Assembly: GCA_910585265.1 (NCBI GenBank)
Contig: CAJUCA010000090.1
Coordinates: 1-7,566 of the forward strand
Source: an uncultured Oscillospiraceae bacterium
GTDB taxonomy: Bacteria > Bacillota > Clostridia > Oscillospirales > Oscillospiraceae
Direction of reading: 5' to 3'
Length of the DNA: 7,566 bases
Within the stretch, counting starts at the first letter, position 1. The number at the start of each line of letters is the position of its first letter. The notes below the pieces were generated by a model, which did not search any database, had not been told where the DNA came from, and was given only the letters and a program-made list of their open reading frames with translations. Positions 1 to 5,037 of the stretch are shown piece by piece. A program made the translations under genes and the position numbers.

Positions 1-191
1 CCGGGTCAAAGGTTCGCGTTGATCGCTCGGTCCGCTCCCTGTTCACCTCCTCGGAACTCCCCTCCTGGCGGCGCGCCTTTTGTCGCTATCACACGGGTTT
101 TGTGCCTGAAATACTGTGTATTCAGTTGTCGGTGGGAGGGGCTTGTCCCTCCTCACCTATCAGGCGGATTTTCCGCGTTTTCGGATGTACC
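1..191. other. Region downstream of the sigma-like gene; possible start of a further minus-strand gene at the edge
   Basis: No supported complete gene lies here. On the minus strand, a GTG at 46-44 is followed by an open frame to the window edge (reads VNRERTERSTRTFDP). However, the nearest good SD (AGGAGGGG) sits about 12 nt upstream, which is longer than usual, so this start is only a possibility. The stretch also contains a GGTGGGAGGG / CCCTCCTCACC hairpin at 131-157 with one bulged base and a short GCGGA-TTT-TCCGC hairpin at 164-176. Neither has a clear T-tract, so I do not call a terminator for the upstream gene. Confidence 0.3.
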
Positions 192-611
192 TTAGAAAGA
201 AAAATCCAAATATTTTTTCAACCCCCGCAGGCCCTTGTTGATCGTCTCCCGGACGTTGCGCTCCTCCACGCCCTCGGCCCTGGCGATCTGGCCCACGCTC
301 CGCCCCAGGATGAAGCGGGCATAGACGCGCCGGGCCTGGACAGGCGGGAGGCGGTCAATGGCGCCGTAGAGGGCGGCGTGATCCTCGGCCCGCTCCATAA
401 TCTCCTCCGGGGTCAGCGGGGGAAATGTCACATCGGCCTCAAAACCGGGAGTGCCGTCCAGGGAACACTCGTCATTCTCCCGCTTGCGGCGCTTGTAGCT
501 GTCGCACAGGCGGCCCCCGATGGAGAGGGTCACGGCGATCTCGTCCGACACCTCCATGGTGATACGCTCCGTCAGGTGGGGATAGTAGCTGTTCAATTTG
601 ATGGTTGTCAT
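192..611 (-). CDS. Small sigma-70 region-4-like regulator (Tn916 Orf7-like)
   Basis: This 139-aa protein looks like the small sigma-factor-like regulators carried by Tn916/Tn1549-family elements, which activate element genes by recruiting RNA polymerase. The N-terminal half carries a basic linker followed by SLDG (SYKRRKREND, then SLDG at 50-53), a pattern I associate with this family. Residues about 86-135 form a region-4 helix-turn-helix: LPPVQARRVYARF, then SVGQIARAEGVEERNVRETI, then a GLRGLKKYL tail. There is no region 2, so it is not a complete housekeeping sigma factor. The ATG at 611 is preceded by GGAGG with 7 nt spacing, which fixes the start. That SD is inside an inverted repeat (618-662), and the ATG overlaps the stop of a possible 55-codon ORF. 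Function is by family resemblance; the DNA target is unknown. Confidence 0.8.
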   Translation of the reverse strand: MTTIKLNSYYPHLTERITMEVSDEIAVTLSIGGRLCDSYKRRKRENDECSLDGTPGFEADVTFPPLTPEEIMERAEDHAALYGAIDRLPPVQARRVYARFILGRSVGQIARAEGVEERNVRETINKGLRGLKKYLDFSF

Positions 612-775
612 ATGTAACCTCCATTTCGATACGGGGCGGAAAGGGACAGATCGAAATGGAGGGTCAGGCGGAGAACGGCAGCCGGGGCTCCAAACATCTG
701 GACACCGTGTCCAGAAACGACAGGAAACGACAACGCCCGCACAGCCTTGTACTGTGCGGGCGCATGAAGTGACAT
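608..775 (-). CDS. Possible 55-aa upstream ORF coupled by ATGA to the sigma-like gene
   Basis: An ATG at 775-773 opens a 55-codon frame (begins MSLHAPAQYK, ends YRNGGYI) whose TGA stop overlaps the ATG of the sigma-like gene as ATGA. The upstream sequence AAAGAACT is a poor ribosome site, and the frame runs through two strong hairpins, so the peptide itself may be meaningless. The overlap is typical of translational coupling: a ribosome reading this frame would open the SD-sequestering repeat. I do not recognise the peptide. It may be a translated leader or a chance frame. Confidence 0.25.
   Translation of the reverse strand: MSLHAPAQYKAVRALSFPVVSGHGVQMFGAPAAVLRLTLHFDLSLSAPYRNGGYI
618..662 (-). 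promoter_or_regulatory. 13-bp inverted repeat that can sequester the SD of the sigma-like gene
   Basis: Bases 618-630 (CCTCCATTTCGAT) and 650-662 (ATCGAAATGGAGG) are perfect inverted repeats separated by 19 nt. On the minus-strand transcript, the GGAGG used by the gene starting at 611 lies in the 3' arm and pairs with CCUCC in the 5' arm. The sequence therefore shows a potential translational off-switch. A DNA operator for a dimeric repressor is the alternative reading. Confidence 0.6.
697..715. repeat. Dispersed dyad, copy 1
   Basis: TCTGGACAC, one central C, then GTGTCCAGA: perfect 9-bp arms around a single base. This is the minimal core shared with the copies at 3504-3534 and 7331-7355. 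It lies between the sigma-like gene and the MATE-KTR operon, inside the questionable 55-codon frame. Confidence 0.75.
714..732. repeat. Tandem 9-bp direct repeat GAAACGACA
   Basis: GAAACGACA occurs at 714-722 and again at 724-732, one turn of the helix apart, between the dyad at 697-715 and the hairpin at 734-762. The 10-bp phase fits a tandem protein site, but two copies are little evidence. Confidence 0.4.
734..762. terminator. Strong GC-rich hairpin, possible minus-strand terminator or attenuator
   Basis: Perfect 11-bp arms CGCCCGCACAG (734-744) and CTGTGCGGGCG (752-762) enclose a 7-nt loop. On the minus strand the stem is followed by TTGTCGTTTCC, a poor but T-rich tail. It lies about 120 nt upstream of the sigma-like gene in its transcript, so it could attenuate that gene or end transcripts coming from further upstream. 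Confidence 0.45.
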
Positions 776-832
776 AGTTCTTTATATACTTACATATTTC
801 GTGTATATAGCCGGAGTAGCCCGGCGGAGGAT

Positions 833-880
833 CTATGCTTTTTTTAGCAAATTATGTATAGCAGAAACGAGAAAAGACAC
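833..880 (-). CDS. 15-codon mini-ORF with strong SD
   Basis: GTG at 880-878 follows AGGAGGT with 6 nt spacing and opens a frame encoding MSFLVSAIHNLLKKA before a TAG at 835-833. The ribosome site is better than that of many real genes nearby. The peptide is mostly apolar with two C-terminal lysines, so it could be an amphipathic helix. It may be a leader peptide for the sigma-like gene or a small functional peptide. I know no family for it. It sits between the terminator of the MATE-KTR operon and the sigma-like gene. Confidence 0.4.
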   Translation of the reverse strand: MSFLVSAIHNLLKKA

Positions 881-921
881 GGCGCTACCTCCTAAACGGT
901 CACCGTATCTTTCAAATGGAA

Positions 922-963
922 AGAGCCGATAACCGCATTTTTAATTTGCGTGTTATCGGCTCT
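922..963 (-). terminator. Terminator-like hairpin after the MATE-KTR operon
   Basis: Arms AGAGCCGATAAC (922-933) and GTTATCGGCTCT (952-963) pair perfectly over 12 bp, and an inner CGCA/TGCG pairing extends the stem past one bulged T. It lies 29 nt downstream of the KTR stop codon. The minus-strand tail (TTCCATTTG) is only moderately T-rich, so termination may be partial. Confidence 0.55.
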
Positions 964-991
964 GCGTCTATGCGTCTGGCTCTTTTGATAT

Positions 992-1174
992 TTATTTGGA
1001 TATTAAGCTACTCAAGCAAACAACAGATAGGTTTCCTTTTTTTACATCTACTAAAGTCTCCTGCTTGCATTTCGGACAATACAGCGGGAAATTGACAAGC
1101 TCTGTGTCTGGACGCACTTTAAGTCGGGTTTTATTTCCACATACGGGGCATAGAAGCCATATCATCTGACCCAT
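992..1174 (-). CDS. Cysteine-rich KTR domain protein
   Basis: This 60-aa protein has two zinc-ribbon-like knuckles, CPVC at residues 9-12 and CPKC at 33-36, together with the GNKTRLKVRPDT segment that marks the cysteine-rich KTR proteins. These are commonly found just downstream of tet(M) and related cargo in Tn916-type elements (the Orf6 position). Four paired cysteines suggest metal binding; its cellular role is not established. I start it at the ATG at 1174 because AGGAGG lies 10 nt upstream; an upstream in-frame extension to 1225 lies inside the MATE gene. Its ATG overlaps the MATE stop as TGATG, so the two are probably translationally coupled. Carried with MATE, it looks like a passenger of the same resistance-type module. 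Confidence 0.8.
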   Translation of the reverse strand: MGQMIWLLCPVCGNKTRLKVRPDTELVNFPLYCPKCKQETLVDVKKGNLSVVCLSSLISK

Positions 1175-2553
1175 CAAAGGCTTTCCTCCTTGCAATTTTT
1201 TTGAATTAGCTTTTTTTGCTCCCACTTTCTACTTTTGAAATAGAGCAAGCCCACAATAGCAGGCAGGACTGGCGAGAGTGCCTGTCCATAAAAAATGCCG
1301 GGAAATCCCATACAAAGGGTAAAAGCTAAAAACCAGCTCACTGGCAGACGAATGATAACTGCATCCAATAAAGCGTTAATCATGGCAACATTTGCCGCAC
1401 CTACCCCGATGGCAAAGGAATCCAGCGTATACATGGCCGCATAAATCAAACTATTGATACCGCAACAAATACGCAGGTAATACACACCATCGTTTACTAC
1501 TTCCGGGCTGGTACTACCGAACAGTAAAATCAATGGTTTCGCAAAAAGTTGTACGCCAATTACAACAACAAACGTAACAGCAATATTCATCACTAAACTG
1601 ATTTTTACCACCTTTCGGGCTCGTTCGATTTGTCCTGCACCCATGCACTGACCGGCCATCGCCGTTACTGCCTGTCCAATAGCCCAGCAGGGCATACCAG
1701 CAAATGTATTGATCTGCAAGCCTACGCCAGATGCGGCGGAAACAGGAGTACCAAATTGATTGAGCATACCTGTTACCAGCAGATAGGCCGTGTTGACTAC
1801 TACCATCTGAATTGCTGTGGGTAGGCCGACTTTTATAATGGCGGTCAGCTTATCCCATTGAAGTGTAAATTTTCCGTGTTCCGCCGCAGAGAAAAACACC
1901 TTGCGTCGTTTTAGATAGAACAAAGAAGTCACAAAGGAAATTCCCTGTGCTGTGATTGTCGCGTAAGCGGCTCCTGCTGTCCCCATTTCAAAGGGGCCTA
2001 CCAATATAATATCTAAAATGACATTGATGATGGTGGCAATCCCAACAAAGCAGAGGGGAGATTTTGAATCCCCCAGTCCCTTGAGTACGGAGCAAACAGC
2101 ATTATATCCAAACACAAAGACCGTCCCACAACAAATAATTTTCATATAGTCACAGGCATCTTGATACGCATCCGCCGGAACATTTAGTGCCTGAAACAGA
2201 GGACGGTAAACTGCCAGGCTCACAACAGTCACAAAGAAAGAAGATACCAGCGAAAGTAACGCCAACATTTGAAAAGACTCTGCTTGCCCCTTTGCATCGT
2301 CTGCCCCTTTGTATTGAGCAATCAATACAGCTCCACCCATTGTCATACCAATACAAATTGAGTTAATGATATAACACAATTTAGAAGCGTTGTTAATCGC
2401 CGCAAGGCCCACATCTCCTACAATCTGGCCGATCACAAGCATATCTACCACATTGTAGAAAGATTGCAGTATATTCGCCAGAAGTAACGGGAGCGCGAAA
2501 ACGGCCAGCTTTCTTGGCACACTCCCGGTCAATAAGTTATGTTTTTCTATCAT
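1174..2553 (-). CDS. MATE family multidrug efflux transporter
   Basis: This 459-aa polytopic protein matches the usual MATE length of about 450-460 aa. The N-terminus (MIEKHNLLTGSVPRKL, then ALPLLLANILQSFYNVVDM) is typical of the DinF/NorM-like branch in Clostridia. Further marks are VGLAAINNAS, the GLGDSKSPLCF stretch before a helix, and the second-half repeat GVGLQINTFAGMPCWAIGQ. Such pumps sit in the inner membrane and expel cationic drugs or metabolites by Na+ or H+ antiport; the substrate here is unknown. I start at ATG 2553 because GGAGG lies 7 nt upstream; longer in-frame starts (to 2625) run through the terminator stem of the leader. The gene is preceded by an attenuation leader (2560-2890) and overlaps the KTR gene. 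Composition is more AT-rich than the mobilization genes, consistent with cargo. Confidence 0.9.
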   Translation of the reverse strand: MIEKHNLLTGSVPRKLAVFALPLLLANILQSFYNVVDMLVIGQIVGDVGLAAINNASKLCYIINSICIGMTMGGAVLIAQYKGADDAKGQAESFQMLALLSLVSSFFVTVVSLAVYRPLFQALNVPADAYQDACDYMKIICCGTVFVFGYNAVCSVLKGLGDSKSPLCFVGIATIINVILDIILVGPFEMGTAGAAYATITAQGISFVTSLFYLKRRKVFFSAAEHGKFTLQWDKLTAIIKVGLPTAIQMVVVNTAYLLVTGMLNQFGTPVSAASGVGLQINTFAGMPCWAIGQAVTAMAGQCMGAGQIERARKVVKISLVMNIAVTFVVVIGVQLFAKPLILLFGSTSPEVVNDGVYYLRICCGINSLIYAAMYTLDSFAIGVGAANVAMINALLDAVIIRLPVSWFLAFTLCMGFPGIFYGQALSPVLPAIVGLLYFKSRKWEQKKLIQKNCKEESL

Positions 2554-2562
2554 ATCCATTCC

Positions 2563-2597
2563 TCCAAAAAGAAAAGGGCACACCATACCGTGTACCC
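2563..2597 (-). terminator. Intrinsic terminator abutting the MATE ribosome site (attenuator)
   Basis: In the minus-strand RNA, GGGUACAC (2597-2590) pairs with GUGUGCCC (2583-2576) over 8 bp with one G-U, followed by UUUUCUUUUU and immediately by the MATE SD GGAGG. This is a textbook terminator placed so that read-through is required for MATE expression. The 5' arm has a competing partner at 2688-2697. Confidence 0.75.
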
Positions 2598-2623
2598 TTT
2601 GCACATTCATAAATAAGCATAAC

Positions 2624-2656
2624 AAAAGGCCACAAACAAAACATTGTCTGTGGCCT
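2624..2656 (-). terminator. Second leader terminator hairpin
   Basis: In the minus-strand sense, AGGCCACAGACA (2656-2645) pairs with TGTTTGTGGCCT (2638-2627), 12 bp with one G-U, followed by TTTTGTTAT. The 3' arm and tail (GGCCTTTT, 2631-2624) are also perfectly complementary to AAAAGGCC at 2733-2726, so an upstream antiterminator pairing is possible. Confidence 0.65.
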
Positions 2657-2687
2657 AAACAGTCGATTGTCTATCGTTGGTTGGATA

Positions 2688-2697
2688 AAAGGGTACA
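2688..2697 (-). promoter_or_regulatory. Antiterminator arm
   Basis: The minus-strand sequence TGTACCCTTT here is perfectly complementary over 10 nt to AAAGGGTACA at 2600-2591, which contains the 5' arm of the last terminator. Pairing would dissolve that terminator. This arm overlaps the U-tract of the hairpin at 2702-2727, which links the structures. Confidence 0.55.
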
Positions 2698-2727
2698 AAA
2701 ACCAAAGGCAGTCTATATCCGCCTTGG
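2697..2727 (-). terminator. Early leader terminator-like hairpin
   Basis: In minus-strand sense, CCAAGGCGG (2727-2719) pairs with CTGCCTTTGG (2711-2702) with one bulged T and one G-T pair, followed by TTTTT (2701-2697). It begins 14 nt beyond the leader-peptide stop, a suitable place for control by ribosomes on the leader. Confidence 0.5.
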
Positions 2728-2740
2728 CCTTTTCACCATA

Positions 2741-2830
2741 TCAATCAACTTTCCGAAAAGGCTCCGCACAATGTTTCGTGGTATAAACTTGTGTGGAGCC
2801 GAATCCAATACAGAACTTCCCGAACAACAT
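2741..2830 (-). CDS. 29-aa leader peptide of the MATE attenuator
   Basis: ATG at 2830 opens a 29-codon frame (begins MLFGKFCIGF, ends PFRKVD, TGA at 2743-2741). It is preceded by AGAGAGGTGA at normal spacing and lies downstream of a consensus promoter. Its second half is encoded by a hairpin, GGCTCCACACAA / TTGTGCGGAGCC (2800-2789 with 2771-2760, one mismatch), so ribosome position would affect folding. Leader peptides of this size control tet(M) and erm-type genes when drug-slowed ribosomes change RNA folding. By analogy this one would sense a ribosome-targeting drug or translational stress. The sequence does not show which. The peptide itself is probably not functional beyond being translated. 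Confidence 0.65.
   Translation of the reverse strand: MLFGKFCIGFGSTQVYTTKHCAEPFRKVD
2760..2800 (-). promoter_or_regulatory. Hairpin within the leader-peptide coding region
   Basis: GGCTCC ACACAA and TTGTGC GGAGCC pair 11 of 12 positions around a 17-nt loop in minus-strand sense and are followed by TTTTCGG. It overlaps leader codons, so translation would melt it. It may be a pause or first regulatory hairpin of the attenuator rather than a terminator. Confidence 0.5.
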
Positions 2831-2861
2831 TGTGTTCACCTCTCTTGTTAATTTGTATTAA

Positions 2862-2890
2862 ATTATACACAGTTTGCACTTTCTTGTCAA
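2862..2890 (-). promoter_or_regulatory. Consensus sigma-A promoter for the leader-MATE-KTR operon
   Basis: The minus strand has TTGACA (2890-2885), a 17-nt spacer and TATAAT (2867-2862), both hexamers matching consensus exactly, about 30 nt before the leader-peptide start. The palindrome CTTGTCAAG (2883-2891) overlaps the -35 box and could be an operator for the divergent XRE regulator. A perfect promoter fits control at the attenuator rather than at initiation. Confidence 0.85.
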
Positions 2891-2923
2891 GTCAAATCCA
2901 TAGGCTCTTATTTTTTAGAGACT

Positions 2924-2953
2924 TTGATTTGCGAAAAAAGATACTACTAAAAT
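2924..2953 (+). promoter_or_regulatory. Possible promoter for the XRE regulator
   Basis: TTGATT (2924-2929), an 18-nt spacer and TAAAAT (2948-2953) lie about 65 nt before the regulator start and face away from the MATE promoter. The match is moderate (4/6 and 5/6), and other A/T-rich placements nearby are possible. Confidence 0.35.
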
Positions 2954-3018
2954 ATAAAATTGTATTTCGTTCTCATACCCGCCCCTGAAATGTAAAATAA
3001 TATAGGGGTGATGTGAAA

Positions 3019-3375
3019 ATGTACCAATATGAAAAGCGCCTGGACTGTCGCGCCTTGGGCAAAGAAATCAAGCGCAGACGCAAGGCCAAAGGCTGGACGC
3101 AGGAGCATCTGGCCCAGCTTGTAGACCTCACCCCCCGTTCCATCATGTATATTGAAAACCGAGGTCAGCACACCAGCCTCAACGCCTTTTACAAAATCGT
3201 CACCCTTTTGGATATTTCCGTAGATGAATTTTTTTACCCGGACAAACACAACGGAGAGGACGAGCGCCGGAGACACATTGATCGGATGCTAAACGGCATG
3301 GACGAAAAAGAGCTAATCATCATGGAGAACACCGCAGAGGGCATCCGCAAAGCCCGCGAAACGGAGGAAGCGTAA
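3019..3375 (+). CDS. XRE-family helix-turn-helix transcriptional regulator
   Basis: This 118-aa protein has a Cro/CI-type DNA-binding domain at about residues 12-66: LGKEIKRRRKAKGWTQEHLAQL, then TPRSIMYIENRGQH, then ALLDIS-type helix text (IVTLLDISVDEFF). The C-terminal 45 residues are charged and helical and may mediate dimerization. I use ATG 3019, with AGGGGTGAT about 8 nt upstream; a GTG at 3013 is the alternative. The gene is divergent from the MATE operon, with the two promoters facing apart in about 190 bp, so it is a candidate repressor of its own gene and possibly of MATE. Its direction is opposite to the mobilization genes. The stop codon lies inside the terminator at 3359-3397. Confidence 0.85.
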   Translation: MYQYEKRLDCRALGKEIKRRRKAKGWTQEHLAQLVDLTPRSIMYIENRGQHTSLNAFYKIVTLLDISVDEFFYPDKHNGEDERRRHIDRMLNGMDEKELIIMENTAEGIRKARETEEA

Positions 3376-3397
3376 GGAAAACGCCGCCTCCGTTTTT
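3359..3397 (+). terminator. Intrinsic terminator of the XRE regulator gene
   Basis: AAACGGAGG (3359-3367) pairs with CCTCCGTTT (3387-3395), with an inner GCGT/ACGC pairing, and ends in a TTTTT run (3393-3397). The stop codon is within the loop side of the stem, so the terminator overlaps the coding end. Confidence 0.75.
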
Positions 3398-3420
3398 GCG
3401 CTTATTCCAGGGTTGCGCTA

Positions 3421-3495
3421 AACGGCAAGCAGGGCGAGTGTCAATACACTCGCCATTTTCGCCTTGCGAAAATGCTTGTTGGGGTTGCACCCCAA
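3421..3495. repeat. Cluster of three hairpins downstream of the relaxase gene
   Basis: Three hairpins lie almost end to end: GGCGAGTGT-CAAT-ACACTCGCC (3433-3454), CATTTTCG-CCTTG-CGAAAATG (3454-3474) and TTGGGGT-TGC-ACCCCAA (3479-3495). The first two share one base. An outer CAAGCA/TGCTTG pairing (3426-3431 with 3473-3478) could enclose the first two as a cruciform. No T-tract follows on either strand as expected for a simple terminator. The density of dyads next to a relaxase gene is compatible with an origin of transfer or a relaxosome/replication site, but nothing here proves it. Confidence 0.5.
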
Positions 3496-3503
3496 ACCCG
3501 CCG

Positions 3504-3534
3504 GAAGCCTCTGGACACGGTGTCCAGAGGCTTC
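3504..3534. repeat. Dispersed dyad, copy 2 (15-bp perfect arms)
   Basis: The arms at 3504-3518 and 3520-3534 are perfect reverse complements around a single central G, giving a 31-bp near-palindrome whose core is the same TCTGGACAC/GTGTCCAGA as the other two copies. It lies 17 bp beyond the relaxase stop codon. The outer arm bases (GAAGCC/GGCTTC) differ from the other copies yet remain complementary, which implies selection for pairing or dyad symmetry. Confidence 0.85.
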
Positions 3535-3551
3535 TGTCTGCGGCCCCGTCG

Positions 3552-4982
3552 CTATCGCTCCTGGGCCTTACTCTCCCGCCCTCCGGGCAGGTCGAGAAGA
3601 TGATCGACGTTGGCCTTGACCGCCACCGCCTCCCGCATTTCCTGTTGTGCCGCTCTATACTGCGCATAGAGTTTTTTCTTCTGCTCCGCCAGTTCCCGGC
3701 GCTCCTTTTTCAGCGCGTCCATCTTCGGGAGCTTGGCCCCGTCCAGCAGCTCATTGATCGCCGCCTTTGCCGCCCGGTAGGAGGCCAGCGCCTCCTCATG
3801 CTCCGCCAGATATTTCTTGCTGTACCGGGCGGCCTTGTAGCCGTCGAACACAGGCCGGGTCTTGGCGTAGTCCACCACGGCCCCCATCAGCTTTGTGGTG
3901 CTGGACAGCCGCTCCTCCACTCCCCGCAGCTCCCCGGCCAGGGCGTGGGCCCGATCCACCGCCGCCGCCGTCCGCTCCGCCAGGGCGTCATAGTCGGTCA
4001 GGCCGTTCTCCTGGAGAAATTGGAGCGCGGCGGCCATCTGTTTCAAATTGTAGATTTTCGCCCACCGCTCATAGCCGGGACCCTTGCCCTGGGCCATGCG
4101 CTGCTGAATGTCAATTATCAGATTGACGCGCCGGGGGACCGCCGGACGGGGCCCCACCTGGGCGGGCTTGCGGATGGGGGCCCGCCCGTCGATCACCGCC
4201 TCCACGTCCTCCGGGCCGTAGCCGTCCCCCAGGGTGGAGGCCCGGAACCGGGTGGCCCGGTCCTGGCCTGGAAGCCGGAACGAGATCGCCCCGCCCCGGC
4301 CCCGCTTCACCTGGACGCCCGCCGCCTCCATCCGCCGGAGAAAGTCGGCAAGGTCGGCGGGCCGCTCCGTCAGGGCCCCGTCAATGATCCCCCGTATCTG
4401 CTCCTTGTAGGAGGGAGGCCGGGCCCCGCCCAGCCATTGGCCGTAATGCAGAAATTTCCCCTTGCTGTGGAGCCTGGGATTTTTGATAACAGACAGGTCG
4501 TGCTCCAGGCATACCCGGTCAGACAGCCGCCGCAGGGCGCGGGCAGAGCCTAAAAAATCCCGGTATTTCCGGGTGCAGTCAAGGGATGTGGAATTGTAGT
4601 AAATGTGGACGTGAGGGTGTGGCCGGTCCGCGTGGGACACCACGAAGAAAGCGTGTTTTCCCTTGGTCCAGCGCATCGCCAGCTCATAGCCGATGTTCAG
4701 CGCCTCCTCCGGGTCCAGCTCCCCAGGGGGGAACGATTGGCGGATCTGATAGCACAGCACGTCGGCGTCCCGCTTCTGCTCCCGGCCCGTGATGGTTTTG
4801 TACCGGGCTTTGCTCAAAAGAAATTCGCTGTCAGCGGTGAGGGGGTCGCACTCGTAGGAGCGGATCAGGGCCCCGTCCAGTGTCTTGGCCGGGTTTTGGC
4901 CGTAGTCGAAGCGGTCCGACAGGGATTCCAGGATCGACTTGCCCCCGCTGATATGGTGGGCCTTTAGGTAGGTTGTGGCCGT
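3552..4982 (-). CDS. MOBP-type relaxase / mobilization nuclease, apparent ACG start
   Basis: The relaxase nicks the element at oriT, stays linked to the 5' end through a tyrosine and pilots the strand into a recipient. Counting from ACG 4982-4980, the 476-aa protein starts as MATTYLKAHHISGG. It carries a motif-I tyrosine (Tyr27 in FDYGQNPAKT) and the metal-binding motif III, H117-x-D119-x-x-H122-x-H124-x-H126 then N130 (HPHVHIYYNS). The C-terminal part is helical, with a coiled-coil-like KKERRELAEQKKKLYAQY stretch near the end. The frame contains TAG five codons before the ACG, so no upstream start exists. AAAGGGGG lies 7 nt before the ACG. The first standard start in frame is TTG 4817 (421 aa), which would drop the tyrosine. 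So either ACG is used or the gene has been disabled. mobC, normally adjacent, is 1.2 kb upstream. Confidence 0.85.
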   Translation of the reverse strand, partial: TATTYLKAHHISGGKSILESLSDRFDYGQNPAKTLDGALIRSYECDPLTADSEFLLSKARYKTITGREQKRDADVLCYQIRQSFPPGELDPEEALNIGYELAMRWTKGKHAFFVVSHADRPHPHVHIYYNSTSLDCTRKYRDFLGSARALRRLSDRVCLEHDLSVIKNPRLHSKGKFLHYGQWLGGARPPSYKEQIRGIIDGALTERPADLADFLRRMEAAGVQVKRGRGGAISFRLPGQDRATRFRASTLGDGYGPEDVEAVIDGRAPIRKPAQVGPRPAVPRRVNLIIDIQQRMAQGKGPGYERWAKIYNLKQMAAALQFLQENGLTDYDALAERTAAAVDRAHALAGELRGVEERLSSTTKLMGAVVDYAKTRPVFDGYKAARYSKKYLAEHEEALASYRAAKAAINELLDGAKLPKMDALKKERRELAEQKKKLYAQYRAAQQEMREAVAVKANVDHLLDLPGGRESKAQER

Positions 4983-5003
4983 GAATGAGCCCCCTTTCTA
5001 TGC

Positions 5004-5029
5004 AAAAAGGGCGGTTGTTTCCAGCCGCC
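5004..5029 (-). terminator. Terminator-like hairpin just upstream of the relaxase SD
   Basis: In minus-strand sense, GGCGGCTG (5029-5022) and CAACCGCC (5017-5010) close a GAAA tetraloop with one mismatch, then C and TTTTT (5008-5004). It would stop transcripts entering the relaxase gene from upstream. The hairpin pairs slightly better on the plus strand (the mismatch becomes G-U), but without a T-tract there. Confidence 0.5.
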
Positions 5030-5037
5030 ACAAGGTG

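Noticed and set aside
102..617. Plus-strand open frame opposite the sigma-like gene
   Set aside because: It is the antisense shadow of a gene with clear family features and has no ribosome site.
821..866. Plus-strand 8-codon frame after GGAGG at about 826
   Set aside because: Too short, SD spacing of only 4 nt, and it lies opposite the better-supported minus-strand mini-ORF.
2537..2620. Second possible leader ORF (27 codons, ATG at 2620) overlapping the MATE start
   Set aside because: No SD precedes it and it starts right after a terminator tail; the leader at 2741-2830 has a proper SD and position.
2554..2625. N-terminal extension of MATE to a TTG at 2625
   Set aside because: The extension is read through the attenuator stem and U-tract and bypasses the well-placed SD before ATG 2553.
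3396..4553. Long plus-strand open frame (385 codons) opposite the relaxase gene
   Set aside because: It is a GC-rich shadow of the relaxase frame: proline/arginine/glycine-rich, no domain, no SD, and it begins inside the XRE terminator.
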